Part shown: piece by piece, positions 36,999 to 48,205 of the stretch | How positions within the stretch are numbered: the first letter of the stretch is position 1 | How the letters are laid out: every line of letters starts with the position of its first letter | From: Helicobacter felistomachi | GTDB lineage: Bacteria; Campylobacterota; Campylobacteria; Campylobacterales; Helicobacteraceae | Assembly: GCF_030296895.1 (NCBI RefSeq) | Contig: NZ_AP028023.1 | Coordinates: 22,196 to 86,195 of the forward strand | DNA: 64,000 nucleotides | Direction of reading: 5' to 3' | Translations under genes and position numbers: made by a program | The notes under the pieces: generated by a model | What the model was told of the DNA's origin: nothing | Databases searched by the model: none | The model's input: the letters and a program-made list of their open reading frames with translations, nothing else

Positions 36999-37535
36999 TC
37001 ATCTGTTTTCAGCACTAGCATCAATTGACACGCTTAAAGCAAAAAGCCCATCCAACAATTCTTGACTTATGAAACGCCTGTGCTTTTTGATGGCCTGGAT
37101 AAAAGTACAGAGTTGTGCGTGAGAAACCAGTCCATGTTCTCTCATTGACAATAAGATGTCTACAGTGCCCACAACATCTAAACCTAGCTCTTTTGCTTTT
37201 TTCCTGCCTTTTTTCTCATCCATTAGAAGTAACTTGGTTTCAGTAGTTTGGGCTAGAACGATTGATTCACTTTCACCTAAGTCTAACCCCATATTCTGTA
37301 GTCTTATTGCCTCTCCTTCATCGGGTACATGGCAAACATGGATGAACCCACATTCTCTAATTTGTGTGGCTTCATCTTGAAATTTTTCATTGCTTGTGAG
37401 CTCGATAAACACACCTGGCGAGATAGCTATGCTGTCAAAGAGATCGCCCAACAACTCCAACGCATCCATTTTTAAGAAAGAAATTAGCGGTGTTGTATCA
37501 GAAACAGCTAGCAAAATCTTTGAGATCTTACTCAA
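36999..37535 (-). CDS. PIN-domain (DUF3368-like) toxin
   Basis: 178 aa if started at TTG 37535, which overlaps the antitoxin stop (TTGA); upstream in-frame codons would lie inside the antitoxin gene. PIN nuclease features: first acidic residue in AVSDTTPLISFLK (D13), LGESESIVLAQ (central acidic motif), LLLMDEKKGRKKAKELGLDVVGT (C-terminal acidic motif). DUF3368 proteins pair with UPF0175 antitoxins; the toxin is a predicted Mg-dependent RNase. All motifs look present, so this may be the one functional TA pair in the window. Confidence 0.8.
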   Translation of the reverse strand: MSKISKILLAVSDTTPLISFLKMDALELLGDLFDSIAISPGVFIELTSNEKFQDEATQIRECGFIHVCHVPDEGEAIRLQNMGLDLGESESIVLAQTTETKLLLMDEKKGRKKAKELGLDVVGTVDILLSMREHGLVSHAQLCTFIQAIKKHRRFISQELLDGLFALSVSIDASAENR

Positions 37536-37819
37536 GATTTCGCTTTTAGTAGTGCTCTCAATTTTTCTACCCCTACTTGCACTTCTTCTATGCTGTAATC
37601 GATAATGGGAATGCCATTTTCGCTGTAGATTTCCATCAAATCCCATTTCTTTATCTTCAGTATCTCTGCTGCTTTGCCGTAAGAAATGACCTGGTTTTTG
37701 ATGTAGGGGTAAAGTATAAGTGCCTTTTGTAACATTTTGGTGGACTTATCTGTGCTACCAATGAGTGCGACCATTTCATTAGGTATCTGCAAACGGATAG
37801 ATTTCTTATATTTCTTCAT
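37532..37819 (-). CDS. UPF0175-family antitoxin
   Basis: 95 aa. Contains SYGKAAEILKIKKWDLMEI and GIPIIDYSIEEV, the UPF0175 signature (YGKAAE, GIPI.Y). Basic N-terminus (MKKYKKSIRLQIP). Its stop overlaps the TTG start of the PIN gene, so translation is coupled. The reading frame stays open upstream to about 37950 (IRRTTIDALKRKVFGKKDYE) without a good start codon, possibly a longer ancestral form. Confidence 0.8.
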   Translation of the reverse strand: MKKYKKSIRLQIPNEMVALIGSTDKSTKMLQKALILYPYIKNQVISYGKAAEILKIKKWDLMEIYSENGIPIIDYSIEEVQVGVEKLRALLKAKS

Positions 37820-38256
37820 CTTACAAACCGCCCTGACCTTTTTAAAACCACGATGTCGAAATTCATAATCTTTCTTCCCAAATACCTTTCTCTTTAAAGC
37901 ATCAATCGTCGTTCTCCTTATACAATGCGCAAATCCAAAGTGAATTGTAGTTTGGTTGGTATAAAAGTTTGTTTAATGGTACTTAAACTGTCTTCAGCCG
38001 CGCTCCAGAATACGGTATCGATAAGCTTTTGCTTCATTTATGCCATATCATTTTAACCAACACTACAACAATAGCAAAACTATCAAAACACAATCCTTTT
38101 AGTAAAACTTTTCAACCACTATCAAACGGGCGTTTAAATGATAGTGCTTAGAGGATAGATATAGATAATTATTTAGAACTAGATACAGACATAGTCAAGG
38201 TTTTAACAGAGACTTAGAGCCCACACATTGATGATGTTTTGCGTTAAAATGCAGTC
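37820..38256. other. Gap between TA loci
   Basis: No complete gene. The leftward open frame described for the UPF0175 gene occupies its left part. From CGGGCG at 38127 onward the DNA is identical to 16827 onward. Confidence 0.5.
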
Positions 38257-38547
38257 ATGGAAATACAGACATCAGACGAATTTTAAAAGTGGCTAGAAAA
38301 TCTAAAAGACCTGAAGGGGCGTGGCGCGATTGTGCGTCGTTTACTGACTTTAGAAAGTGGGCATTTTGGCGATCATAAGCACATCACGGGCGCAATTTTT
38401 GAGCTACGCATCCACACGGGACCGGGTTACCGCTTGTATGTGGCTAAACGGGGAGAGGTGTTGGTGATTTTGCTGTGCGGAGGCGACAAAAGCACACAAC
38501 AAAAGGATATAATCAAGGCACAAAAAATCTTAAAAGAGGAGTTTTAG
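38257..38547 (+). pseudogene. HI1419/HigB-like toxin gene, copy 2, nonsense mutation
   Basis: Starts MEIQTSDEF and then TAA (GAATTTTAAAAG), where copy 1 has GAATTTGAAAAG. Beyond the stop the frame is complete: LLTLESGHFGDHKHITGAIF, then HTGPGYRLYV and GGDKSTQQKDI. It retains the 34 bases missing from copy 1, so the two copies carry different inactivating lesions. Internal initiation at 38332 would give only a 71-aa C-terminal piece. Confidence 0.85.
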
Positions 38548-38796
38548 ATGGCCTTTAAGCCATTTAGCGTGGTTAAATTTCTAAACACCGATGAAAAACG
38601 CCTATCTTTTTTAGAAGCCGTTTTAGAGGATGGCGACTTGGCAGAGCTCAAAGATGCCTTAGGAGTGATTGCAAAATCTAAGAACATCGACTTGCCCTCT
38701 TTTGAGGGAAACGCTCTTGAGTTTGCAAGAGTTTTAAAGAAATTAGGTTTTGGTTTGCAGTCTTTGAATGAGATGCAAAAGCGCAACACTGCCTAA
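38548..38796 (+). CDS. HI1420/HigA-like antitoxin, copy 2
   Basis: 82 aa, identical to the antitoxin at 17214. It begins directly after the stop of the broken toxin reading and lies inside the 16827/38127 duplicated block. Confidence 0.85.
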   Translation: MAFKPFSVVKFLNTDEKRLSFLEAVLEDGDLAELKDALGVIAKSKNIDLPSFEGNALEFARVLKKLGFGLQSLNEMQKRNTA

Positions 38797-39003
38797 AACA
38801 CTTGATAGCTGTGGATTGCACCATACCAAAACAACATCCACAAACCTTAAAACTAGGGGTTACCTCCTTAAAGCTACAAAAGGTAGTAGCGTTTGAGTAG
38901 GTTATAAGGCGCGTAGTGGTTACGAGGCGTAGTTGGTAAGCTTGCTTTATACGCTACAGAAACGCTGTTTTTGAGCATATAAGTATGCTTCTTTAACTAC
39001 AAC

Positions 39004-42000
39004 TTAGAAAAACAAATAGTCCGCACAGCCGATATAATAGTGATTCAAACTCTCCGCGCTAGAACCTATTTGCTTCAAATGTTCCCTATATCCTAGAAGC
39101 ACACCTTTATACTTCTGATAATGGTGTAGAGTTTCTAGGCTTTCTCGAGGCACATCTTTTTCTTTCGTGTAGGCATTAAAACCAAGCCCTTTTTGATCCT
39201 CACAAAAGGCGATTTGCTGCTCTAAAAGCTTAATTAGTTGCATTAAAGCTCTGTAATTGCGCTGTTGCTCCCAAAAGGGTGTTAAAAGCTCTATCCACAC
39301 ATGGCGTTTGTCAAAAAGTTTCTGGGTTTTGAGCTTAGTCCCTTTCTCATAAAGTTCTACTAGAGCCACACCACACAGGGCTGAGCCCGCCTTTGTCCCC
39401 TTTAATAGAGACTTTTTGCGTTGGTTGTGGTAAAACTTTTCGCCTTCATCTTCAGGGTCATCAGGGGCTAAACCTTCTAAATAATCTTCCTCACCCCCAT
39501 AGATTTCGCCACTAAATTCATCATTGCCTGTTTCTTCAATGATATTTGCACGCACTTTTTGCAATGCTACAAAAAACCCATGCAATCTTCCATGCAAATC
39601 CCCCACTCCTAGTAAATAATGCCCATCCACATAGCCCTCTTTAATGGCTTGCATAATGTCTTCATAAGCTTCGTTAGCTTGATAGCGCAAGAGATTTTTT
39701 TGTTCTCGGCTGTGTAGCCGGCCTAAGCTCCACACATCAGGGGCTTGACACCCAACATTTATGCGCAAGATTCCCCCCCATGCATGCATGGGCGCATCAT
39801 CCTTGTTAGCCTGCTTGTTGAAAGCCTCTAAAATTTCCTCAAATTCGCTCTGTTCCCAAGCCTTAATAGAACCAAACCATCTCCCTCGATTCTCTCCCTG
39901 TTCAAAGACCCAATCTTCTATCACCACACCCTCATATTTTCTAAAAACTCCCCCACCTGCGGGTTTGCTCATTGAAAAAATACACTCTAGCCCCTCTTTT
40001 ATCTCTGAACTCTTTAAGGGGGAATTATAATTAGGTTGCGGTTCTTGTTGTAATCTTTCCTGCAAGCTATCTGTGTAAGCATTTAAAGCATTATCTGCCA
40101 AATAGCTTCCATAGTAGGCCTGCAAAGAGCCTAAGTCTTTGGCCTTTTCAAAGCACACCATTGCCCCTATGGGATCAGGGGGCACGACAACCCCCAGTAA
40201 GCTCATCTTGCCTAGTTCTAGCCACGCAGAGGCATTGTTTTTATCCTTAGCCTCCATGTAGTCTTTAAAGGCTTGTTTAGTATTGTTGTCATATTGCCAC
40301 AGGGGTTTAACTTTTTCTTCTGTGGCTTGGGGTTTTTCTTGAGACTTGTCTTGAGATAGACTAGCGTTTTCAAGAAAATCAGGCACGAAACTAACCGGTC
40401 CCCATTGCTTAGGGTCTTTAGCTTGGCAGGCCTGATGGAGAGCCTTCTCATAGGTCTTAGCCTGTTCTAAATCGTGGGCATATTGCGCACTCAAAGCGAC
40501 ATTAGGCATTTTTTTAAGCAATTCTTGTTGGGCTTGCAATAAGTCGATCAGAGGATCAAGCGCAGCATTGAAATGGCATTGCAAAGCCTTTTTAAAACAA
40601 GTAATGGCATTGTGGTTAGCCTCTAGGTTTGCACTCTTTTTTTGCTTAGCGGGTAAAGATTTGCACATTTGCGCAAACTGATCTAGATACATGTGCCCTA
40701 GCTCTAGGGCACAACGCCCACTGCCTAACTCTACGCCATCTTGGTAAGCCTCTTTGGCATTCTCGTAGGCTTTTTGATAATCCTCTTTTTTGGGCTTGCC
40801 ATAAACTGTATCAATGGTCTTAAGCATGTTTAAATGCAAACGGGCATTCAAGCCATCCATAGTGGCATAAACACCATCATCAAAGAGGTCTTCAAAACAA
40901 GGTTCAATGTAGTTCTCTCTGTATTCTGTATCAACACCATATTCTTCATCTATGTGACCTTCGTAACTAAAGTGGTGTTCATGCAAACACTCCCCTTGAA
41001 CCTCTTCGAGCATGACTTGCGCCTCTGCATCTGCCTCTTTAGGGTCTTTGATATAGGTTTCAAAGCTAAAAAACCTATGGGCTTGCGTGCGCTCTGATGC
41101 AGGTGCGTTTTTCACAAGGGTATCGTTCAAAGTATACATCTCGCTGCTAAAACTGTTAAGATGTCTGAGCTTTTCTAACCCCACATAGGCACATACATCG
41201 CCCAACACCAAAGCCTTTGTAAAACACTCAAACGCTTGTTGCTTTTCTTCCAAATCTAAATACAATAGTCCTAAATGGGTCAAAGCTCTGATCGAACCTA
41301 GTTCGATCGCCTTGTCAAAATAGGAATGAGCAAGATCACTAGATTTGGGTAACACGATGCCCTGAGTACCATTTTGCCTAACTCCAAACATGCTTCAGCA
41401 TTGTGCACACTCTCTTTGGTATAGTCTGCATAGGCTTGGAGATTATCACCCTCGTAATCCCATAGGGGTCTAATGGCATCTCCCTCCTCGTATCTTCGTT
41501 TTTCTTGTGCAAGTTTTTCTTTTAAAAACTCTCGGATTTGCTCTACAGCTTTCAGGTCATCATTCTCCTGCGGGGCACTCAGGTGTTCTAATTTATCCAA
41601 TTCAGCCCCTAAAGTGCTAAGAACTTCCTCTCTTTCTGCATTAGATTTTTCTTCAATTCCTGAAACACTATAACATAAACCATTCTCCAAAATAAAAAGA
41701 GATTCTCTAAGCATTTTATCGGTGTTTTCATCAAGGTCTTTTTTAGATAGCAAGTCGCGAACACTCGAACTTAGAGCTTTTAAAGAGGTCTCCACACTAT
41801 CTCTGAGTTTAGAGTGCAAATCTCGATCGACTATTCCTTCTGCTTGGAGTTTTTGATAAGTGGGCTCTAGGTTTAAAAAAGCCTCTGTAATTTCTTGCAA
41901 AGCAATTTGCAAAATGGACTTAAAAGTGTCTAGGGCAAATTGTAGATTTGGGGCTTCATTGAAATTTAAAAAGCTTTCTTCCAAAGGCTTTAACACCTCA

Positions 42001-44526
42001 TTGTCTAGGGCTTTTTTAAAAGCGGGAGTGTTGTATTTGTTGGTCTTTAAATCTTCTCTTTTGCTCCATAAAGTGCCTTGCACTTGGCGCACTTGAGCCA
42101 CACCTAAACTCGCATCCACCACTTGCAACAAAGCCTGCACCTCTAAGATCAAGCCCTTGCACGCTTCTTCAAAGGGCTTTTGATCTGCTCTTCTTGCTCC
42201 CAAGTGATGCCCTCTTGGTTTAAAAGGGCATTGCACTCTTGTAACCTCTCTTGGCATTGGATGATGCGTTGTTCCAACACCCCTTTAGCCTCTAACACTT
42301 TTTCATCGGCGTTTTTAATGCGAGCCACTGCCTCTTGAAACCCTAAGAGTTGTTTTAAACCCTCCTCATTATCTAAAGAAAAGCTATCGGCATATGCGCC
42401 TGTGTATTTATCAACCAGAGAGCGCAATGCACCCGCCCTAGAAATGCGCACTGTGTATTGGAGCATTTTTTTAGGCTGTTTTCAAGAGAATCTAGGCTTG
42501 AACTCAATGCACACCAAGCCTTATAAGCCTCCCCATCAATATTGCCATAGCCAATGCTTTTTTTGCCCTTTGCCTTGCACTCTTCCTTGTAAAGCTGGAT
42601 AAAAGTGCTGTAAGCCTCTTGGCACGCCAGCCTTTTGAGCTCTATAAAGTGTGCCCACCCCTTCAGCCTCTCTGGCTCTGTGAGTTTGGGGGATGAGGCT
42701 AACAAATCAGCCACGCCCCTAGAAAAGCCATTGAGTTTGTCTTGAAACTTTTGTCTGTCTTTTTGGTAGGTGCCTAAGTCTGGAACATCGTATTTTTCAA
42801 CCATCCAATCCCGATAACACTTGTCCAAGGCTTCTTTAGTGTCCTTATCCTCAATGTTCCACCTGTATAGATTTAAAACCTCTAGGGGTTCATAATCTAA
42901 GAGATCACAGAGGACTTGGCGTTTGGCTTTAAAGACTTGCTTTTGCCGTTCTTGTTGGTCCTCAAGGGGTTTATACTGCGCCCAAAGCTCTTTAAAGGCT
43001 TGGTAATAGACCTTTAGATTTGTCATATTTTGGCGGGCTTTGAGCGCCTTTAATTCACGGGTGGATACCATCGCTTCAGATTGGGGGCTAACATTGCTTG
43101 CCTTTAACATGCTCTCTATGAGCGGTAGGGATTTTTCTAAGTATCTGACAGACCCCACATTGTTTAAAGCCTCTGCGCCCATTTTGGCAATGTTTTCATC
43201 CTCACTACCCGCCACAAACGCCTTTAAACTCTCTTTTAAAGGCTCTAAGCCTTGATCTAGGGATTTATAAAGGGCATCAATTTCTTCTTTGCTCACAATG
43301 CCCTCTTTAGCCAGTTGTTTGTAAGTCTGGTCTAGAGCGCCAAGAGATTTTGTAATTTGGGCAATGACATCTTGTAGCCAAGTCTTCAACATATTTAGGG
43401 CGATTTGTGGCTCAAGGGCTAGCCCCAAGGTTTTAAAGCACTCCTCCAAGGGTTTAAGCACCTGCTTTTCTAGAGCGCTTTTAAACCCCGATTCATCGTA
43501 ATTATCCGCCCTGCTTGCCTTCTCAACCCCCAAAACTTGGCGCATCACCTCTACACCCAAGCTCGCATCACACGCCTCAAATAGGGCTTGTATATCTTGC
43601 CCTAAATTCTTTGTTAATCTCTCAAAGGGTGCTTTAATTTGGTTACGCTCTTGCCAACTTTTATCTGTAGCCTGATCTAAAAGGGCAAGGTATTTGGGCA
43701 ATTCCTCTTGGCACGCAGTGATTTTTTGCTCCAAGGTCTTTTTGGTCTCTAAGACTTTGGCATCTTGACTTACCACCGCCCCCAGCGCATCTTTAAGGCT
43801 TAAGAGCTTTTCTAAAGCCTTTTCATCGCAATAGATATATAAATCTACTTTGCCATTATGTGAATTGCTTACCAATTGGCGTAACGCCTGCACCCCACTT
43901 AGACCATTGGCGCATTCTAAAAGTTGGGTTAAACCCTTCATTAAGGCGTTAAAAGATTGGCTAAAAGCAGTGTAAGCACCCCTAGCCACCTCTTGCATCT
44001 CATGCCAAATGAGCTTTTTCTTTCCCTTTGTCTTGCAATCCTCTTTGTAGAGTTTGTAAAACGCTTGCCACGCTTCTAAACAACGGGCGCGCTCCAACTC
44101 GGCAAAGATAAACCAGCCTTGTAGCTTTTGAGCCTGTGTCAGTTGGGGCGTGTCTTTTAAAAAGGGCTCTAGCTGTTGCCAGCATGTCTTTAGGGTCTCT
44201 TTAAATTTGTTTTGTTGTGCTTGGTAATCATCTAGAGAGGGTGTCTTGCAAGCGCCTAATGTCTCATTGACTGCTTGTAAGGGGGCATCTTCGGGCATTA
44301 AACGCACACACAAGGGCAAAATGTCGTATCTGCAAGGATTTAAAAACCCGTAAAGCTCCGTGTTTTTAGAGCCAAACGCCTCGTTTTGTAAATCCCGTTT
44401 ATGCCTTAAGGGGGCGTATTTACCCCACTTTTCTTTTAAAGCCGTGTAATGCAAGATGACATCTGTGCTCGCCTGTGTAGCGCTGCTTGCCTGCCACTGC
44501 TCGGCAATTTTTAAGACATCCAGCAT
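39004..44526 (-). pseudogene. Giant Sel1-repeat protein gene, copy 3, chimeric and frameshifted
   Basis: Would encode about 1840 aa if intact, the longest of the family. From 44526 (MLDVLKIA) to about 42660 it equals copy 1; from there to 39004 it equals copy 2. The switch falls in a segment all copies share (FKELWAQYK to LKGW). Three shifts break it: A7 instead of A8 near 42467, T4 instead of T5 near 42180, and GTACC replacing GCGGCC near 41366. Two are homopolymer changes and may be phase variation or sequencing error. C-terminal Sel1 repeats are as in copy 2. Confidence 0.8.
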
Positions 44527-44593
44527 ACCAGCTCCCATCCAAAGCCAGCCACGCTAACCCTAAAAACAACTAAAACAACACTAGAGAGAGTTA

Positions 44594-44608
44594 CCCCCCC
44601 CCCCCCCC
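44594..44608. repeat. C15 homopolymer (G15 in the leader of Sel1 copy 3)
   Basis: Fifteen C on the + strand with flanks identical to the C23 and C12 tracts, 68-82 bases before the likely start at 44526. Confidence 0.97.
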
Positions 44609-44665
44609 GCACAGCGCAAGTAGAGCTAGGCATAGATTTCCTTTTTTTAGAAAAATAAAAAGGCT

Positions 44666-44674
44666 ATTGTAGCA
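44666..44674 (-). promoter_or_regulatory. Extended -10 promoter for Sel1 copy 3
   Basis: TGCTACAAT leftward, as at 5660 and 27516. Confidence 0.5.
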
Positions 44675-44739
44675 GATTTAAATGAATTGTGGGCTTGTTT
44701 GTAAAATCACAAAGAGAAACTTAGATACTCTTACTAGTC

Positions 44740-45473
44740 ATGAAAGACAACATCAGTATAGAGACCCTTTACGCACAAGTGCAAGCTTTTAAAAGCGATG
44801 TGAGAAATCTCATATCTTTAGAGCGGCTTATATCCTATGGAAATGACATTGCCAAACACAACGCTAGTTTAGAGTTCAATGCTAGACTCACTCCAAAGAT
44901 CGCCCAGGCAGAGATTTATCTAAGAAACATTGTGGATTTTTGCATGCAGTTAGTGGTTGGTAGTCCAGCTTGGATTGTAGATGCGCCTTACCTAAGCAGA
45001 GAGATAGAGAAGATCAACAAGCGTGTGAGCCGGGACAGACTCATTCGAGAGCATGTGGCTTATATACAAAGGACCGATGTAAAAGCCTACAATTCTTACT
45101 TGTTATCCAATTTGACACTAGGGTCTATTGTGGTTGTCATCAAACAGAACCATTTGCAAAATCTGATTTTTGACTTTAGAAAGCATAGGTTAGATTTTAG
45201 AGATTTCTGCCATCTCAATAAAAAATAGATTTAAAGCTGCCTAACTATTATAAAGTCAATATTGTCTTGGATTTGTTTTCTAATCTTAGAAACACTTGTT
45301 TTCACTGGGAAAATCTAGCAAAGACAAGGATCAAAGACAATATTGCTTATCCTAGACTTTCTATCTATGCCCCAAGTGATAGAACAAGCCACTCTAAACG
45401 GATTATAAGCCTTGCATACGAGAAGATTGAATACTTTTTGGAGTTTTTACTGCAACACCTAACAAATGCTTAG
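44740..45473 (+). pseudogene. Abi-like HEPN gene remnant, copy 3, active-site segment retained
   Basis: Same 162-aa frame ending after the A6 run. The continuation in the -1 frame is full length here: LDLFSNLRNTCFHWENLAKT, then YPRLSIYAPSDR to the stop at 45473. The R-x4-H motif (RNTCFH) is present, unlike copies 1 and 2. One extra A, or slippage on A6, would yield a complete protein of about 244 aa. This is the ancestral form from which the deletion copies arose. Confidence 0.78.
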
Positions 45474-45573
45474 AATATCGGCTTCTAGGCTAGTCAGACT
45501 GAATATGAACAAGGGACACGGAGAAATTAAAGAAAATTAAAGTAACGGTGAAAAAGAAACCCTCAAAGAGAGC

Positions 45574-45588
45574 CGGGGGAGCCCCCCG
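45574..45588 (+). terminator. GC-rich hairpin after HEPN remnant 3
   Basis: CGGGGG-AGC-CCCCCG followed by ATTTAACTT, equivalent to 6492 and 28348. From here to 45932 there is no gene; 45690 onward matches 6625 onward. Confidence 0.5.
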
Positions 45589-45932
45589 ATTTAACTTCGC
45601 ACATATTATATACACGAAACTCGTAGAAAATATCTTAATGTTGGCATAAGTCTTATTCTCGTACATCGTGCTAATTTTCTACCTACAATCCCCCACAATC
45701 GCTTTCAACCCACAAACCATGTTTTGATATACTCTCCACCCCTAACCTTGCGCTCTACGACCCTTTAAAGGCTCTTTAAACGCTATGTTTGTTTTATTGC
45801 TTTTCTTCATCTTACTCTCCAAAGACATAATTGTCCTGAATCAATCAGTTTTCACTCTCTCCAAAGAGACATGATTGCCCCATAGTCATAGATACTTCAA
45901 GACCAAAACTCAAATTCTCACTTCAAAACCCT

Positions 45933-45992
45933 CTCTTGGGGGTTTGGGGGCTTGCCCCCAAGAGCAATATAGATGCCAAGCGTCAGCTTGGC
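45933..45992. other. Tandem hairpins upstream of origin 3
   Basis: CTCTTGGGGG/CCCCCAAGAG at 45933-45964 with inner competing G5, then GCCAAGC-GTCA-GCTTGGC at 45975-45992. Confidence 0.7.
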
Positions 45993-46167
45993 TTACCTTA
46001 ATTGTGCCTTGTCCTTTGTTTTTTTGCAAACTTAGCTTAACCAAATTTTCTCGTGTGTGCGTAAGAACTTTGTCAACCACTTTGTAAACCATTTTGTAGG
46101 GCGACCTTGTGGGCTTCACAAACTGCGTTGCACACGGGGTTTCTGGTGCTTAAATTAACCTTAATGT

Positions 46168-46226
46168 ATAACATTTTCGGCATTATAAATAACAAATTCG
46201 GCTCTCATAAATAACAAATTCGGCTA
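46168..46226. repeat. Iterons of origin 3
   Basis: Three copies of ATAACAAATTCGGCT starting at 46168 (degenerate), 46189 and 46211. They share the core AAATTCGGC with origin 1 but replace its AAGGGGT half. They lie about 90-145 bp before repA3. Confidence 0.85.
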
Positions 46227-46313
46227 TTTTAATTACAAAGTATATAAAAGTATGTTATACTCAAAATGACTCTTAAAATGGCCTTATTAAAAAGCTTATA
46301 AGAGGTGTTAGGA

Positions 46314-47939
46314 ATGGCTATTCAAGATCAGAAGCAGTTATTAGAAGACAAAATTAAAAAGCTTCAAGTGCTTATAGAGACCGAGGCAGACCATGCATTT
46401 AAAGGTATTTTAAGACAAGAAAAAGATGTGTGCTTCCAAAAACTCTTAGCCTTAACGCCAACGCAAAACCCCCAAACCCCCCAAGAAAACCAAGAACAAA
46501 AGCTATCTAAAGAAAGTTCACTCCAAACACCTACAAATGCACCACAAGCTCAAGAGCAACAAACCTCTAAGCAACAAGTTATCCCACAAGTTGAAAACCC
46601 ACAGCCGGTCATACTTCTAAACCAAGACACAGAGCAGAACCAACAAGAAAGCACAGCACAAGTTCTCCAAAGTGTGTCTAAAAACGCTGTGCTTGCCAAA
46701 GACATACGCATAGCCGATTCAACTAGGGTAACTTTACACAATGACATTTACAAAGTTAATCTAGGCAAGTTAGGGGCATGGGAAAGTAATTTGCTCTTTG
46801 CTTTATTCAACCGCCTCAAAGATCAAGGCGACACTTGTATACGCTTTGAACCCCACGAAGTCAAAGAAATGATCGGCACACCCAAAATTGATGGAGACAA
46901 CTTATTAAGAGTGGTGCGCACACTTTGGAAAAATATCAGAATGGCTAATTTCTGGAAAATCATGCGTTTTGTAGAAAATGGTGAAGAATTGACTGAAGAA
47001 ACAAACTACTTTCTGTTCAAGCATTTCACAATCGTTTCAGACAAAACCCCTAAGCTCCGTTATATAGAAGTCGGTATCAACACCCCCTACTTCATCCATT
47101 TACTCAATAATCTCAGTGCAAACTTCACTTCCTTGCAATTAAAAACTTTCATGTCTTTAAGAAGTAAATATGCCAAAGCTCTGTATCGATTGTTGGTGCG
47201 TTTTGAAGATGTGAAAAAACATTGCATGTGTGAGGTGCTTACTTATAAGAGCGACTTTGAGGGGTTTAAAGAGTTTATGGGGGTATCTAAAAGTATGCAA
47301 ATATGCATGATCGAGGAGAGGGTTTTAAAACCCGCCTGCAGAGAGCTAGGTGTGCCTATTAATGAAGGCTATAACCCTGAAAACCCCGACCGCTCTTTGC
47401 CCTATGAAACCATCTTTTACACAAAAATCAAAAAAGGCAAGGGCAATAAAGTTGTGGGCATCACTTTCCACTTCATGCCACATCCGCACCTTGATATGCA
47501 AAAAGCTATTCTCAAACGCCACACACAAAACCGCTTTAAAGACACCATGGCGCAAATCCAAAAAGAAGAGAAAGAGAAACAAGAAAAGAAAGCTAGAGAA
47601 GAGGTAAGAAGTAAGAGAGATCATTACAACAAGCAAGAGTTAAAAACCCTTAATAGTTTTATAGGGCTTAGTGGTCCTTTGTTTACCAAAGACTTTGAAT
47701 ACCACTTTAAAAGTGTTAAGCTCTTGATGGTAGGTTCTTTTGGAGGTGATAATGCTAAGCTGATGGGTGTCTTTAAGATCAACACAACCGATCACACAGA
47801 TCGTAGCTATGCCGAGCGTCTGCGCTCTTTAAACCAGGTCTATCTAAAATTTATCCCTAAAGGATTTTCTGATTGCTTTATCTATTTCTTTGAAGATCAC
47901 GAGAGCTTGCTTAGGGAGTTTGTGAAAGGGGCGAGGTGA
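46314..47939 (+). CDS. repA: Replication initiation protein, Rep_3 family (replicon 3)
   Basis: 541 aa from ATG 46314 (MAIQDQKQLL), matching the start of repA1; a GTG nine bases earlier is less likely. AAGAGG precedes it. The Rep_3 core (HNDIYKVNLGKLGAWE) is nearly identical to repA1, as is the C-terminal half. The linker and the segment near residues 325-340 (SKSMQICMIEERVLKP versus PKSLSVKDTDTILKP) differ. Two sister replicons in one molecule would normally be incompatible; the diverged iterons and Rep segments may reduce cross-talk. Confidence 0.92.
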   Translation: MAIQDQKQLLEDKIKKLQVLIETEADHAFKGILRQEKDVCFQKLLALTPTQNPQTPQENQEQKLSKESSLQTPTNAPQAQEQQTSKQQVIPQVENPQPVILLNQDTEQNQQESTAQVLQSVSKNAVLAKDIRIADSTRVTLHNDIYKVNLGKLGAWESNLLFALFNRLKDQGDTCIRFEPHEVKEMIGTPKIDGDNLLRVVRTLWKNIRMANFWKIMRFVENGEELTEETNYFLFKHFTIVSDKTPKLRYIEVGINTPYFIHLLNNLSANFTSLQLKTFMSLRSKYAKALYRLLVRFEDVKKHCMCEVLTYKSDFEGFKEFMGVSKSMQICMIEERVLKPACRELGVPINEGYNPENPDRSLPYETIFYTKIKKGKGNKVVGITFHFMPHPHLDMQKAILKRHTQNRFKDTMAQIQKEEKEKQEKKAREEVRSKRDHYNKQELKTLNSFIGLSGPLFTKDFEYHFKSVKLLMVGSFGGDNAKLMGVFKINTTDHTDRSYAERLRSLNQVYLKFIPKGFSDCFIYFFEDHESLLREFVKGAR

Positions 47940-47949
47940 AAACAAAGCA

Positions 47950-48153
47950 ATGCCAGAATTAGATAAAAAGAAAGCAGAGCTTGATGATTTAAAAACTTGG
48001 CGCAGTTATGCCGTTACTTCTCTAATTGCCCTAATTGCTTTTGTTTTTATATTGTTAATCACGCTTGAATTGAGACTGGTGTCATCTATTTTTTATCGAT
48101 ATTTTGATGGTGCTAATATTCTGTGCTTTAGAGTTTTTATGGGTTTACTATAG
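47950..48153 (+). CDS. Small membrane protein, variant of 8871
   Basis: 67 aa. The first 33 residues match the 8871 protein (PELDKKKAELDDLKTW, then SLIALIAFVF), after which the sequence is unrelated (LLITLELRLVSSIF...). It is probably a truncated or recombined copy: the second membrane helix and the overlapping tiny gene of the original are absent, and a new two-gene pair follows at 48206. Confidence 0.5.
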   Translation: MPELDKKKAELDDLKTWRSYAVTSLIALIAFVFILLITLELRLVSSIFYRYFDGANILCFRVFMGLL

Positions 48154-48205
48154 TCTAAATGAAATACCGTTAAAATAAAAGTAGAGAGATAGGTAGAGGT
48201 ATGGA

